Shown piece by piece: positions 33,752-43,181 of a stretch of DNA of 64,000 nucleotides (positions within the stretch are counted from its first letter, which is position 1; the number at the start of each line of letters is the position of its first letter). The notes below the pieces were generated by a model. The model was not told the DNA's origin. It saw nothing but the letters and a program-made list of their open reading frames with translations, and searched no databases. Source of the DNA: Comamonas piscis (GTDB taxonomy: Bacteria; Pseudomonadota; Gammaproteobacteria; Burkholderiales; Burkholderiaceae_C). The position numbers and the translations under genes are program-made. The stretch lies in assembly GCF_014109725.1 (NCBI RefSeq), contig NZ_CP058554.1, forward strand, positions 4,526,001 to 4,590,000. The letters run 5' to 3'.

Positions 33752-34872
33752 TGGCGCGCCCCTCCACCCCGGCGCTGCCTGCAGCGCCGCTGGGCGGCGC
33801 GTCTGCCGCCATGCCTGCCGAATTCGCTGCCTCTGCGCAGGCCCTGGCGCAAGGCTATGCCCAGCTCATGCGCAAGCGCCTTTGCCTGCTGCTGGCGATG
33901 GCCATCGGCCTGCTGCTCAGTGTGGCGGCCGATCTGTCGGTGGGCTCCACCGATCTGGGCTGGGCGACACTGGCCACCGCGGTGTTTCTGCCCAGCCAGG
34001 TGCCGCTAGAGACCGCGCTGATCGTGCAGGACCTGCGCCTGCCCTATGCCCTGATGGCGGTGCTGGTTGGGGTGGCGCTGTCGCTGGCCGGCGCCGAGAT
34101 GCAGACCATCCTGAACAACCCGCTGGCCAGCCCCTTTACCTTGGGGGTCTCGTCTGCCGCTGCGCTGGGCGCCGCGCTGGCCTTGGTGCTGGGCCTGGGC
34201 ATTCCGGGCCTGCCAGAAGAGGCCATGGTGCCCGTCAACACTTTTGTGTTTGCCTTTGCCTCGGTGCTGCTGCTGCAGGCCACCGCCCGGGCCCGGCCCG
34301 GCTCGCGCCAGATTCTGGTGCTGTTCGGCATTGCGCTGGTGTTCAGCTGCAATGCGCTGGTGGCGCTGCTGCAGTATGTGGCCTCGCCCGATGCGCTGCA
34401 GCAGCTGGTGTTCTGGAGCATGGGCAGCCTGGCACGCGCCAACTGGACCAAGCTGCAGCTGCTGGCCCTGGTCATTGCCTGCGTGCTGCCTTTTTCGCTG
34501 CGCGCAGCCTGGCAGCTCAATGTGCTGCGCCTGGGCGAAGAGCGCACCTTGAGCTTTGGCATCGATCTGAACCGCCTGCGCCTGGCATCGCTGCTGCGCG
34601 TGAGCCTGCTGGCCGCCACCGCCGTGGCCTTTACCGGCACCATCGGCTTTGTGGGCTTGGTGGGGCCGCACATCGCGCGCATGTTGGTCGGTGAGGACCA
34701 CCGCATTTTTCTGCCCGCCAGTGCGCTGATGGGTGGGCTCATCATGTCGCTGGCCTCCATCGCCAGCAAGACCCTGGTGCCCGGCACCTTGCTGCCGGTG
34801 GGCATCGTCACCGCGCTGGTCGGGGTGCCGCTGTTTGTGTGGCTGATCTTCCGCAGCGGAGCACGCGCATGA
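33751..34872 (+). CDS. FecCD-family iron-siderophore ABC permease
   Basis: A 373-residue inner-membrane permease of the BtuC/FecCD family. It has about nine to ten hydrophobic segments from residue 43 on, with family motifs LPYALMAVLVGVALSLAGAE, NNPLASPFTLGVSSAAALGA, VAFTGTIGFVGLVGPHIARM and LPVGIVTALVGVPLFVWLI. The first 40 residues form a Pro/Ala-rich cytoplasmic extension. It works with the ATPase and binding protein that follow in overlapping frames. Only one permease gene is present, so it should act as a homodimer. Confidence 0.93.
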   Translation: MARPSTPALPAAPLGGASAAMPAEFAASAQALAQGYAQLMRKRLCLLLAMAIGLLLSVAADLSVGSTDLGWATLATAVFLPSQVPLETALIVQDLRLPYALMAVLVGVALSLAGAEMQTILNNPLASPFTLGVSSAAALGAALALVLGLGIPGLPEEAMVPVNTFVFAFASVLLLQATARARPGSRQILVLFGIALVFSCNALVALLQYVASPDALQQLVFWSMGSLARANWTKLQLLALVIACVLPFSLRAAWQLNVLRLGEERTLSFGIDLNRLRLASLLRVSLLAATAVAFTGTIGFVGLVGPHIARMLVGEDHRIFLPASALMGGLIMSLASIASKTLVPGTLLPVGIVTALVGVPLFVWLIFRSGARA

Positions 34873-35681
34873 ACCCGCCCTCCCCCTTGCTGGTGACGGG
34901 CCTGAGCGTGGGCTACCGCCAGCGCCAGGTCATCGACCAATTGCAACTGCCGCTGCTGCAGCCCGGCCAGGTGACCGCCTTGGTGGGCCCCAATGGCGCG
35001 GGCAAGACCAGCCTGCTCAAGGCGCTGGCGGGCCTGGTGCCCGCCCGTGGCTGCCTGCAGCTGGGCAGCACCGCCTTGCATGCGCTACGGCCCGCGCAGC
35101 GCGCCCAGTATGTTGGCTATATGCCGCAGTTCGCCGCCGAAGGCGTGGCGCTGACCGTGCTGGAGAGCCTGCTGGCCGCCTTGCGTAGCCAAAGCAGCCA
35201 GCGCAACCCCAGCGATGCACCGGCCAGCGCCACACCCATCGAACGGGTGCATGCCTTGCTGCAGCAGCTGGGCATTGCCCACCTGGCGCTGCTGCCGCTC
35301 GACAGCCTCTCGGGCGGCCAGCGCCAGCTGGTGAGCCTGGCGCAATCGGTGATCCGCGAGCCGGCCATCCTGCTGCTGGACGAGCCCACCAGCGCGCTCG
35401 ATCTGCGCCACCAGGCGCTCGTGATGGGCACGGCACGCATGCTCGCCCAGCAAGGCCGCATCGTCATCGCCGTGCTGCATGATCTGAACCTGGCCGCGCG
35501 CTGGGCCGATGCACTCATCGTGCTGCGACGCGGCAGCCTCTACACCAGCGGCAGCCCGGTGCAGACCTTGACACCGGCGATGCTCGCCGAGGTCTATGGC
35601 GTGCAGGCCCGGGTGCAAAGCTGCACACAAGGCTGGCTGCAGATCGTGGTGGATGGCACCACCGCAGGAGACCCGCCATGA
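34869..35681 (+). CDS. Iron-siderophore ABC transporter ATPase
   Basis: A 270-residue ATPase of the FecE/FhuC type, started at the ATG at 34869 that overlaps the permease stop (ATGA). Walker A GPNGAGKT lies at 40-47, the ABC signature LSGGQRQL at about 152-159, Walker B ILLLDEPTSALD near 173-184, and the H-loop VLHDLNLAARW near 207. It powers the FecCD-type permease and is co-translated with both neighbours. Confidence 0.95.
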   Translation: MNPPSPLLVTGLSVGYRQRQVIDQLQLPLLQPGQVTALVGPNGAGKTSLLKALAGLVPARGCLQLGSTALHALRPAQRAQYVGYMPQFAAEGVALTVLESLLAALRSQSSQRNPSDAPASATPIERVHALLQQLGIAHLALLPLDSLSGGQRQLVSLAQSVIREPAILLLDEPTSALDLRHQALVMGTARMLAQQGRIVIAVLHDLNLAARWADALIVLRRGSLYTSGSPVQTLTPAMLAEVYGVQARVQSCTQGWLQIVVDGTTAGDPP

Positions 35682-36820
35682 AGGGCCTGCAGCGGCTACT
35701 GGCCGTCCTGGCGCTTTTGTTGACCACCAGCACGGTCGCGCTGGCAGCCTACCCGCTGCAGGTGAGCGATGTTGCCGGCCGCCTGGTCCGCATCGCCGCG
35801 CCGCCCCAGCGCATCTATGTGCAAAACGGCAATACGATGACGGCGCTGGCGCTGCTGGAGCGCGAGGACCCGTTTGCCCGCCTTGCCGGCTGGAACAACT
35901 CGCTGGGCGACTCCGACCCCAGCCTGTGGCGGCTGATGCAGCAGCGCTGGCCCCATGCCACGCAGCTGCCGCTGCTGCCATTTGACAGCGCAGGCCATGT
36001 CGATCTGGAAGCGCTGCTGCGCCTGCGCCCCGACCTGGTGCTGCTGAGCCTGGAGAGCCGCCCAGCGGTAGAGGGCGGCCGCATTGCCGCGCTGCTGGCG
36101 GCACTGAACATTCCGATCCTCTATGTGGACAGCTCGCGCAACCCGGTGGCGCACCTGCCCGCCATGCTGCAGATGCTGGGCCAGGTGCTGGGCCGCGAGG
36201 CCGAAGCCCAGGCCTATCTGGACTTCTACCAGGCGCGCCTGAACGCAATCCAGCAGGTGGCAGCCACCGCGCCGCGCCCGCCGCGTGTGTTTGTCGAAAT
36301 ACGGGCCGGGCGCCTGGGGCTGGCGCAGTGCTGCTTCTCGCAGGGCAACACCGCCTGGGGTTACCTGATCGAGGCGGTGGGCGGGCGCAATATCGCCAAG
36401 CAGCTGCTGCCCGGCATGACCGGCGATATCGCGCTGGAGACCTTGATTGGCCTGCAGCCCGATCTCTACCTGATGACCGGCACGCAGCGCCAGCGCAAAG
36501 GTGCGCGCACCATCCCCTTTGGCTACGACATCTCCGTCAGCGAGGCCGAGCAGGCCATGACCCGGCTGATGCAGCGCAAGGGCCTGGCGCTAGCCACCCA
36601 AGGCGCCGGCGGCTGTGTGCAGGCGCTCTACCACCAGTTCTACGACAGCGCCTTCCATATCGCCGCGCTGGAGCACCTGGCCAAGATGCTCTACCCCGAT
36701 CGTTTGGCAGCGCTGGACCCGGACCAGACCTACCGAGAGGTACTGAAGCGCTTCACCACCCTGCCCGATGCGGACTTTGTATTCCACATCAGCCGCAACC
36801 ATGCAGGGGAGCCTTGCTAG
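35678..36820 (+). CDS. Periplasmic ferric-siderophore binding protein
   Basis: A 380-residue TroA/FepB-type binding protein with a Sec signal peptide (residues 1-23, ending VALAAYP). The VTDVAGR-like motif (VSDVAGRLVRI) and two lobes joined by a long helix (about 155-185) are typical. It is the last gene of the fecI-fecR-receptor-permease-ATPase run, each overlapping the next by 1-4 nt. It delivers the iron complex from the receptor to the permease. At 380 residues it is longer than FecB or FepB (300-320). The LysR gene on the other strand ends 2 nt away. Confidence 0.88.
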   Translation: MKGLQRLLAVLALLLTTSTVALAAYPLQVSDVAGRLVRIAAPPQRIYVQNGNTMTALALLEREDPFARLAGWNNSLGDSDPSLWRLMQQRWPHATQLPLLPFDSAGHVDLEALLRLRPDLVLLSLESRPAVEGGRIAALLAALNIPILYVDSSRNPVAHLPAMLQMLGQVLGREAEAQAYLDFYQARLNAIQQVAATAPRPPRVFVEIRAGRLGLAQCCFSQGNTAWGYLIEAVGGRNIAKQLLPGMTGDIALETLIGLQPDLYLMTGTQRQRKGARTIPFGYDISVSEAEQAMTRLMQRKGLALATQGAGGCVQALYHQFYDSAFHIAALEHLAKMLYPDRLAALDPDQTYREVLKRFTTLPDADFVFHISRNHAGEPC

Positions 36821-36821
36821 C

Positions 36822-37745
36822 TCAAAGCGCCGTGCCCAAACGCCAGCCCGGCGCCATCTTCTGGATCGATGAGACCAGCAACTCGATCAGCGCCAGGGTC
36901 GCCGCCGAGGGCTGGCGGTTCGGCGCGCGCACGATGTACAGCGCATCGCCCACGCCTTTGACGCCAAAGCCGCCCAGCACCTGTACCAGGCTGCGCTGGG
37001 CGATGGCATCCCGCACGGCATAGTAGGGCAGCAGCACCACGCCCAGGTCGGCCATCGCGGCATTGAACAGAAACTGGTAGTCGCCCGACTGGATCGACGG
37101 TGTGCTCTGCACCTGTTCATGCAGGCCATCGCTGTGCCGCCAAAACTCCAGCCGGTGGTGGATGTTGAGGGGGGCCAGCAGCCGGGCGTGCTTGATGTCC
37201 TGCGGGGTTTGCAGCGCCAGGCCCAGGGACTGCAGATAGGCCGGGGTGGCAAACAGCCCCCATTCGATGCCGCAGACGCGGGTGGCCACATGGTCTTCCA
37301 GCGGTGCCGAGGTGATGTGGATCGCCAGGTCCACCTTGGAGGCCACCAGGTCATGGATCTGGTCGTTGATCACGAGGCGCAGCAGCAGATCAGGGTGCGC
37401 CTGGCAAAAGTCCAGGATCAGCGGCTTGAGGTGGAAATGCCCCAGGCCGGTGGGGATGCGCACGCGGATCTCGCCACTGATGGTCTGGTGGATCTGGTCG
37501 ATCTGCAGCTGGGCGCTTTGCAGCGCATTGAGGGCCTGCAGGCATTGGCCATGCAGGATGCGGCCGGCCTGGGTCAGCTCCATATGCCGGGTGGTACGGC
37601 GCAGCAGCTGCGCGCCAAACTGCTTCTCCAGCAGCGCCAGCCGGCGCGACACATTTGAGCGGGTCACGCCCGAGCGCTGGGCCGCATCGCTCAGGTTGCG
37701 CGACTCGGCAATCGCCACAAACAAACGCACCAGGTTCAGGTCCAT
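36822..37745 (-). CDS. LysR-family transcriptional regulator
   Basis: A 307-residue regulator. The start at 37745 is preferred over 37754 because AAGGGG then lies 9 nt upstream. The winged HTH occupies about residues 1-60 (MDLNLVRLFVAIAESRNLSD, SGVTRSNVSRRLALLEKQFG), and the effector-binding domain follows. It is divergent from the CaiB-type operon, with a perfect dyad TGATTC-T-GAATCA between them, so it probably controls that operon in response to an organic acid or its CoA ester. Confidence 0.9.
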   Translation of the reverse strand: MDLNLVRLFVAIAESRNLSDAAQRSGVTRSNVSRRLALLEKQFGAQLLRRTTRHMELTQAGRILHGQCLQALNALQSAQLQIDQIHQTISGEIRVRIPTGLGHFHLKPLILDFCQAHPDLLLRLVINDQIHDLVASKVDLAIHITSAPLEDHVATRVCGIEWGLFATPAYLQSLGLALQTPQDIKHARLLAPLNIHHRLEFWRHSDGLHEQVQSTPSIQSGDYQFLFNAAMADLGVVLLPYYAVRDAIAQRSLVQVLGGFGVKGVGDALYIVRAPNRQPSAATLALIELLVSSIQKMAPGWRLGTAL

Positions 37746-37768
37746 GGCCGGCATCCCCTTTTGATTGT

Positions 37769-37781
37769 TGATTCTGAATCA
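37769..37781. promoter_or_regulatory. Candidate LysR operator
   Basis: TGATTC-T-GAATCA is a perfect 13-bp dyad, 24 nt before the LysR start and 116 nt before the CoA-transferase start. Its position in the divergent gap suits LysR autoregulation and activation of the operon. Confidence 0.5.
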
Positions 37782-37896
37782 CCACTGATGGCTGTGCTTT
37801 GGTGGTTCCCAAAGCGACCTCCTGTTTCTACCATGGGTGTCACAACAAACGCCCGGCATCCTGTCGCATTGCCCGGGCCATGCAAGGAGACAATAC

Positions 37897-39081
37897 GTGA
37901 CGCCAGAGTCAACACTGGGGTTTACCCCGCTCGCTGGTTTCAAGGTCCTGGATTTGAGCCAGGGCGTGGCCGGCCCTTACTGCGCCCAGCTGCTCGCCCA
38001 CCAGGGGGCGGAGGTCATCAAGGTCGAGCCCGCACAGGGCGACTGGGGCCGCCATGTGGGAGTCGCCCGCAATGGCCACAGCACCTTGTCCAGCACCTAC
38101 AACGCCGGCAAGCAAAGCCTGGCGGTGGATGCCAAGCATCCCGACGGCAAGGCGCTGATTCTGCAGCTGGCGCGCGATGCCGATGTGGTGGTGCAGAACT
38201 TTCGCCCGCAGGTGGTGGAACGCCTGGGCCTCGACTTTGCCGCCCTCCAGGCGCTGGGGCTGGAACCCGTTTATGTATCGATCAGCGGCTATGGCCCGGA
38301 TGGCCCCTTTGCCGACAACCCCGCCACCGACTCGGTGATGCAGGCCGACACCGGCCTGATGAACAGCAACCGCGATGCGCAGGGCGCGCCGCAGCGCATC
38401 GGCTTCTTGCTGGCCGACATTGCCACCGGGGTTTATGCCGCGCAGGCCTGCACCGCCGCGCTACTGCAGCGCATGAAGACCGGCAAGGGCCAGCATGTGG
38501 AGCTGAGCCTGTTCAATGTCTGCTGCGCGCTGCAATCGACCGCGCTGTCGGAAGAGGTACTGGGCGGGCAGACCGTCAAGGCGGCGGTCAGCGCGCCCAA
38601 TGGCATTTTTGATGCGGCCGATGGGCGTTTGACGATTCTGGCGCTGAACAACGAGCAGTTTCTGCGCATTGGCAAGGCCCTGGACCTGGCCGGCTGGGAC
38701 AGCGACCCACGCTTTGCCAGCAATGCGCTGCGGCTGCAGCACAAGACGGTACTGCATGCCGACCTGGCCCGCGCCGTGGCAGATCGATCGCTGGCCGAGC
38801 TGCGCGCACTGTTCAACCAGCACAGCGTGCTGCATGCGGTGGTGCATAACGCGGCCGATGTGGTGCAGCACCCGCAGGCCCGGCACCTGGCCACCTTCAA
38901 GACCGTGCAGCAGCCCGATTTTGGCGAGGTGCTGATGGCGGCCACCCCCTGGCCGGCCAAGCCCGATGGGCCGCTGCCCGCACCGCGCATTGGTGCCGAC
39001 AGCCTACAGATTTTGCGCACCCTGGGCCTGCAGCCTGATGAGATCGACGGACTGGCGGCCCGCCAGGTCGTAGGCCTGTGA
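37897..39081 (+). CDS. CaiB/BaiF family CoA-transferase
   Basis: A 394-residue class III CoA-transferase moving CoA between carboxylic acids. I use the GTG at 37897, which has AAGGAG 7 nt upstream; an in-frame ATG farther up lacks a site. Family motifs are FKVLDLSQGVAGPYCAQLLA, AEVIKVEPAQGDWGR (with the usual Asp region following), ISGYGPDGPFADNPATDSVM and GKGQHVELSLF. It opens an operon with an MDR oxidoreductase and a Bug-type receptor, suggesting uptake, CoA activation and redox conversion of an unidentified acid. Confidence 0.9.
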   Translation: MTPESTLGFTPLAGFKVLDLSQGVAGPYCAQLLAHQGAEVIKVEPAQGDWGRHVGVARNGHSTLSSTYNAGKQSLAVDAKHPDGKALILQLARDADVVVQNFRPQVVERLGLDFAALQALGLEPVYVSISGYGPDGPFADNPATDSVMQADTGLMNSNRDAQGAPQRIGFLLADIATGVYAAQACTAALLQRMKTGKGQHVELSLFNVCCALQSTALSEEVLGGQTVKAAVSAPNGIFDAADGRLTILALNNEQFLRIGKALDLAGWDSDPRFASNALRLQHKTVLHADLARAVADRSLAELRALFNQHSVLHAVVHNAADVVQHPQARHLATFKTVQQPDFGEVLMAATPWPAKPDGPLPAPRIGADSLQILRTLGLQPDEIDGLAARQVVGL

Positions 39082-39095
39082 ACGGAGCCACGCCC

Positions 39096-40112
39096 ATGAA
39101 AGCCATTGTTTGCCGCAGCTTCGGCCAGCCCCACGATGTGATCGCCGTCCAAACCACCGAGCCCCCCACCACCCTGGCCCCCGACGAGGTGCTGATCGAC
39201 GTGTCCCATGCCACCGTCAGCCACGCCACCGGCCTGCTGATCGAGGGCAAGTACCAAAAGACCCCGCCCCTGCCTTTTGTGCCCGGCACCGAAGGCGTGG
39301 GGCGGGTGCTGCAATGCGGCAGCGCCGTGGACCATCTGCAGGTGGGCGACCAGGTGGTGTTTATCTGTGACTGGGGCGCCTATGCGCAGCAGGCCAAGGT
39401 GCATGCCAGCACGGTGTATGCCGTGCCCGCGGGGCTGGACCCGCTGCGGGCGCTGGCGCTGCCCATCTCCTACGGCACGGCCTACACGGCCCTGCACTGG
39501 CGCACGGCACTGCAGGCGGGCGACAGCCTGCTGGTGCTGGGTGCCGGCTCGGGCGTGGGTGCAGCTGCTGTGGAGCTGGCGGCCCAGGTGCCCGGCGTGC
39601 AGGTGATTGCCTGCGCCAGCAGCGAAGACAAGCGCCAGGCGGCCCTGCGCCGTGGCGCGCAGCATGCGGTCGACCCGCAGCACCTGATTGAGCAGGTCAA
39701 GGCGGTGACGGGGGGCAAAGGCGCCAGCCTGGTGTTTGACCCGGTGGGCGGCGACCTGCTGCTGCAGGCGCTGCGCTGCACCGCGCAGAACGGGCGCATC
39801 GTCATCATCGGTTTTGCCAGCGGCACGATCCCCAAGGTGCCGATGAATATTGCGCTGGTCAAGAACCTGACGATCCACGGCTTCTTCTATGGCCAGTACA
39901 TCGGCTGGACGCCCGCCAACGAGCGCCAGCGCCATGCCGCCGCCATGCAGGCCATGATGGCCGCGCTGTTTGAGATGGCCCACCGCGACGCCATCCATCC
40001 CGACATCTCGCGGGTGTACGCCATGGATCAGCTCTGCGATGCGCTGGACGCGCTGCACAGCCGCGAGGTGCTGGGCAAGGTCGCCCTACAAATACAAGGA
40101 GACAAGACATGA
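39096..40112 (+). CDS. Zinc-independent MDR oxidoreductase (quinone/enoyl-CoA reductase type)
   Basis: A 338-residue NADPH-dependent medium-chain reductase. I use the ATG at 39096 (GGAG about 9 nt upstream). It has the GroES-like N-domain and a Rossmann domain with LGAGSGVGAAAVELAA near 150, then FDPVGGDLL and the IIGFASGTIPKVP motif of the quinone oxidoreductase / acryloyl-CoA reductase group. Zinc-binding Cys residues are missing. It may reduce a double bond of the CoA ester made by the preceding transferase. Confidence 0.88.
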   Translation: MKAIVCRSFGQPHDVIAVQTTEPPTTLAPDEVLIDVSHATVSHATGLLIEGKYQKTPPLPFVPGTEGVGRVLQCGSAVDHLQVGDQVVFICDWGAYAQQAKVHASTVYAVPAGLDPLRALALPISYGTAYTALHWRTALQAGDSLLVLGAGSGVGAAAVELAAQVPGVQVIACASSEDKRQAALRRGAQHAVDPQHLIEQVKAVTGGKGASLVFDPVGGDLLLQALRCTAQNGRIVIIGFASGTIPKVPMNIALVKNLTIHGFFYGQYIGWTPANERQRHAAAMQAMMAALFEMAHRDAIHPDISRVYAMDQLCDALDALHSREVLGKVALQIQGDKT

Positions 40113-41122
40113 CACAAGGCCATTCACCGCAGCGCCGCCAGGCCCTGCAATCGCTGCTGCAGACCGGTTTGGGCCTGGCCCTGCTGGGCGGCGGCCTGCC
40201 CGCCGTACATGCGGCATCAACGGCCGATTACCCGGCCTCCACCATCAAGCTGGTGATCCCCTACCCGCCCGGCGGCCCCACCGACTTGGTCGGGCGCCTG
40301 GTCGCCATCTCGATGAGCGAGAGCCTGAAGCAGACCATCTTCATCGACAACAAGCCCGGCGCCAGCGGCATGGTGGGCGCGGCCCAGGTCGCCAAGGCCC
40401 AGCCCGACGGCTACACCTTGCTGGCCAATGCCTCGCTGCAGGTGATCAACCCCTCGGTCTACGACAAGGTGCCGTATGACTCCTTCAACGACTTTGCGCC
40501 AATCACGCAGATTGTCGATGTGCCGTTGGTGCTGGTGGTCAACAGCGAGCTGCCGGTGTCGAACGTGCAAGAGCTGGTGGCCTATCTGAAAGCGAGCAAG
40601 AACAGCATCAACTTTGGCTCGGCCGGCAATGCCTCGTCGCAGCACCTGTCGGGCGAGCTGTTCAAGCTCAAGACCGGCATTGCGATGCAGCATGTGCCCT
40701 ACAAGGGCAGCTCGCCGGCGCTCACCGATCTGATGGGTGGCCAGCTCCAGCTGATGTTTGATTCGATGCCCTCGGCCATGCCCTTTATCACTTCGGGCAA
40801 GCTCAAGGCGCTGGCTGTGACCACCGCCAAGCGCTCCAGCTCGCTACCGCAGATTCCGACCATGCAGGAATCGGGCATTGCCGACTACGCCACCAGCACC
40901 TGGTATGGCCTCTGGGCCCCCAAGAACACGCCGCCCGAGATCGTCCATAAACTGGCCCAGGCTGCGCAGCAGGCCCTGCGCAAGCCCGAGGTGGCCGCGC
41001 AGTACCAGCGCATGGGCGCCGAGCCAGTCGGATCGAGCCCGCAGGAGTTTCTGGCCTATATGCGCAGCGAAGAAAAGAAATGGGCCGAGATCGTAAAACG
41101 CTCAGGCGCTCGGGCGGATTAA
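40109..41122 (+). CDS. Bug-type (TTT family) periplasmic substrate-binding protein
   Basis: A 337-residue tripartite-tricarboxylate-type receptor. The N-terminus has a twin-Arg-containing signal (QRRQALQSLLQTGLGLALLG, cleavage near VHAAST). Family motifs are IKLVIPYPPGGPTDLVGRLV, FIDNKPGASGMVGAAQVAKA, PDGYTLL and the VPYKGSSPALTDLMGGQLQL helix. It is translationally coupled to the MDR gene (ATGA), so it probably binds the carboxylic acid used by the operon. No TctA/TctB membrane subunits are nearby, as is usual for the many Bug receptors of Comamonadaceae and Bordetella. Confidence 0.92.
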   Translation: MTQGHSPQRRQALQSLLQTGLGLALLGGGLPAVHAASTADYPASTIKLVIPYPPGGPTDLVGRLVAISMSESLKQTIFIDNKPGASGMVGAAQVAKAQPDGYTLLANASLQVINPSVYDKVPYDSFNDFAPITQIVDVPLVLVVNSELPVSNVQELVAYLKASKNSINFGSAGNASSQHLSGELFKLKTGIAMQHVPYKGSSPALTDLMGGQLQLMFDSMPSAMPFITSGKLKALAVTTAKRSSSLPQIPTMQESGIADYATSTWYGLWAPKNTPPEIVHKLAQAAQQALRKPEVAAQYQRMGAEPVGSSPQEFLAYMRSEEKKWAEIVKRSGARAD

Positions 41123-42402
41123 CCCACGGCGCGCATAGCCACGGCTGGCTTGCGCACCCACAAAACCGCCGCTGCCGCCACCAGGCAAGCGGCGCCTGCG
41201 ACAAACAATGCGGGTGAGTAGGACGACAGCACCGAGCGCGCCAGGCCAGCGCCATAGGCGGCCACTGCGGCACCCAACTGGTGGGCGGCAAACACCCAGC
41301 CAAACACCAGGGCTGCGCGCTCGGGCCCAAACTCGCTGGCCACCAGCTTGACGGTGGGCGGCACGGTGGCAATCCAGTCCAGGCCATAGAACACGGCAAA
41401 CAGCGACAGGCCGGCCACGGTGAACTCGGAGTAAGGCAGCCAGAACAGCGACAGCCCGCGCAGGCCGTAGTACCAGAACAGCAGCTTGCGGCTGTCATAG
41501 CGGTCTGACAGATAGCCCGACAAGGTGGTGCCCACCAGGTCAAAAATCCCCATCATCGCCAGCACAGAAGCGGCCGGCACGGGGCCCAGGCCATAGTCGC
41601 CGCAGAGCGATATGAAATGGGTCTGGATCAGCCCATTGGTGCTGAGCCCGCAGATAAAGAAGGTGCCCGCCAGGATCCAGAACGCCGGCACGCGCGAGGC
41701 AGCGGCCAAGGTGCTAAAGGGCAGGCTCCAGCTGGCGCGGGGCGCAGGCGCGGCAGGCGCTGCAGCAGGGTCAGCGCCATAAGGGGCCAGCTGCATCTGG
41801 GCCGGGCTGTCACGCATGAACAGCAGCACCAGCACGAGCACGATGACCGATGCCACCACCACCGGCAGCAAGGCCCAGCGCCAGCCGTACTGCGCAATCA
41901 GCCAGGCAGCGACCGGCAAAAACAGCAGCTGGCCGGTGGCACTGCTGCCCGCCAGCAATCCCATTACCAGGCCTTTGTGCTGCACAAACCAGCGGTTGGC
42001 CACGGTAGCGCCCAGCACCATGGCAGTCAGCCCCGTGCCCATGCCCAGCACAATGCCCCAGAGCACAAAGGCCTGGCCCAGGTTGCGCATGACCAGCCCC
42101 GCCAGCAAGGCGCTGGCAATCACCGCGGCGGCCAAGGCCACCACACGCGACACGCCATAGCGCAGCAAAATGACGGCAGCGAATGGACCGAGCAAACCGT
42201 ACAGTGCAAAGCGGGTCGCAAACACCGACGACAGATCGCGCACACTCCAGCCAAACTCCACCGCCAGCGGCTGCATCAGCACCCCCGGCAGGCCCAGCGC
42301 CGCCGAGGTGACCAGCATGGCCAAAAAGGTGATGGCGGCAATCACCCAGGCGTAATGGATGCCATGGCGCTGGAGCACCACGGCGAGTCGGGAAGCGAGC
42401 AT
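41119..42402 (-). CDS. MFS transporter
   Basis: A 427-residue, 12-segment major facilitator protein. Helices begin at WVIAAITFLAMLVTSAALG; a DRYDSRKL loop appears between later helices. The sequence type (ITFLAMLVTSAALGLPGVLM, EFGWS) is that of the monocarboxylate/oxalate-formate transporter-like MFS group. It is divergent from a TetR regulator, with a dyad in the 88-nt gap, and its stop overlaps that of the Bug receptor by four bases (TTAA). Either organic-acid uptake or efflux is possible. Confidence 0.88.
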   Translation of the reverse strand: MLASRLAVVLQRHGIHYAWVIAAITFLAMLVTSAALGLPGVLMQPLAVEFGWSVRDLSSVFATRFALYGLLGPFAAVILLRYGVSRVVALAAAVIASALLAGLVMRNLGQAFVLWGIVLGMGTGLTAMVLGATVANRWFVQHKGLVMGLLAGSSATGQLLFLPVAAWLIAQYGWRWALLPVVVASVIVLVLVLLFMRDSPAQMQLAPYGADPAAAPAAPAPRASWSLPFSTLAAASRVPAFWILAGTFFICGLSTNGLIQTHFISLCGDYGLGPVPAASVLAMMGIFDLVGTTLSGYLSDRYDSRKLLFWYYGLRGLSLFWLPYSEFTVAGLSLFAVFYGLDWIATVPPTVKLVASEFGPERAALVFGWVFAAHQLGAAVAAYGAGLARSVLSSYSPALFVAGAACLVAAAAVLWVRKPAVAMRAVG

Positions 42403-42435
42403 ATTATTTGGACGTTATCGGACGAAGAGTTACAA

Positions 42436-42447
42436 TGATAGCGATCA
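42436..42447. promoter_or_regulatory. Candidate TetR operator
   Basis: TGAT-AGCG-ATCA is a perfect-arm dyad in the 88-nt gap between the divergent MFS and TetR genes, 34 nt from the MFS start and 43 nt from the TetR start. Its placement suits repression of both genes. Confidence 0.4.
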
Positions 42448-42490
42448 CAATCAAAAACTGTCAAGCACAGGTTCAAGCAGGGTATTTGCG

Positions 42491-43078
42491 ATGAAAGTCA
42501 CCAAGGAACAAGCGCAACACAACCGCCAGGCACTGCTGGATGCCGCCGCTGCGCTGTTCAAGGAACGCGGCATTGATGGCACGGGCGTGGCCGATATCTG
42601 CCAGCAGGCGGGCCTGACGCAGGGCGCGCTCTACAAGCATTTCAGCGACAAGCAAGACTTGGCAGCCCAAGCGCTGGCGCATGGCTTTGGGCAAGGCTTT
42701 GGCAAGGTCAAGCAGGCCAGTGAAAAGAGCGACCACCCGATCGCCACTTATCTGGACACCTACCTGAACCCTCAAGTGCGGGATGACATGACCCGGGGCT
42801 GCCCCCTCGTCTCCACCGCCTGCGATGCCGGCCGCCAGAGCGAGGCGGTGAGCCGCACTTTTAGCGATGGCTTTGCCGAGCTGCGCGCCGGCATCGAGGC
42901 CGCCTTGCCGCCCAGCGCCGACCCGCAGCAGCGCCAGGCACTGGCCAGCACCTTAGTGGCTGCACTGGTCGGCGCGATGGCCATCTCGCGCGGCGTCGTC
43001 AAGTCCGATCCAGCGCTGGCCGACGAGGTGCTGCAGCAGGTACGCACGGTGGTGGAAGGCTTGAGCTCCAAGCCCTGA
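42491..43078 (+). CDS. TetR/AcrR-family repressor
   Basis: A 195-residue regulator. The HTH lies at about residues 10-55 (NRQALLDAAAALFKERGIDG, ADICQQAGLTQGALYKHFSD), and the ligand domain follows, with a conserved CPLVSTACDAGRQSE. The start is the ATG at 42491; the longer upstream frame is not TetR-like. It probably represses the adjacent divergent MFS gene. A strong hairpin terminator follows. Confidence 0.92.
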   Translation: MKVTKEQAQHNRQALLDAAAALFKERGIDGTGVADICQQAGLTQGALYKHFSDKQDLAAQALAHGFGQGFGKVKQASEKSDHPIATYLDTYLNPQVRDDMTRGCPLVSTACDAGRQSEAVSRTFSDGFAELRAGIEAALPPSADPQQRQALASTLVAALVGAMAISRGVVKSDPALADEVLQQVRTVVEGLSSKP

Positions 43079-43102
43079 TCGGCGTCAATAACGCTCCCAT
43101 GC

Positions 43103-43136
43103 AAAAGGCCGCCAACCTGGGTTAGCGGCCTTTCTT
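43103..43136. terminator. Bidirectional terminator between tetR and aldA
   Basis: AAAGGCCGC and GCGGCCTTT (43104-43112 and 43125-43133) form a 9-bp stem with a 12-nt loop and T-runs on both strands. It ends the TetR transcript rightward and the rhm-aldA operon leftward. Confidence 0.85.
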
Positions 43137-43181
43137 GCGTTGGGGTGGAAGAGGTTCTACAACCTCCGTGCAAGCACCCGA

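Noticed and set aside
38433..40058. 541-codon minus-strand frame
   Set aside because: Shadow of the CoA-transferase and oxidoreductase genes.
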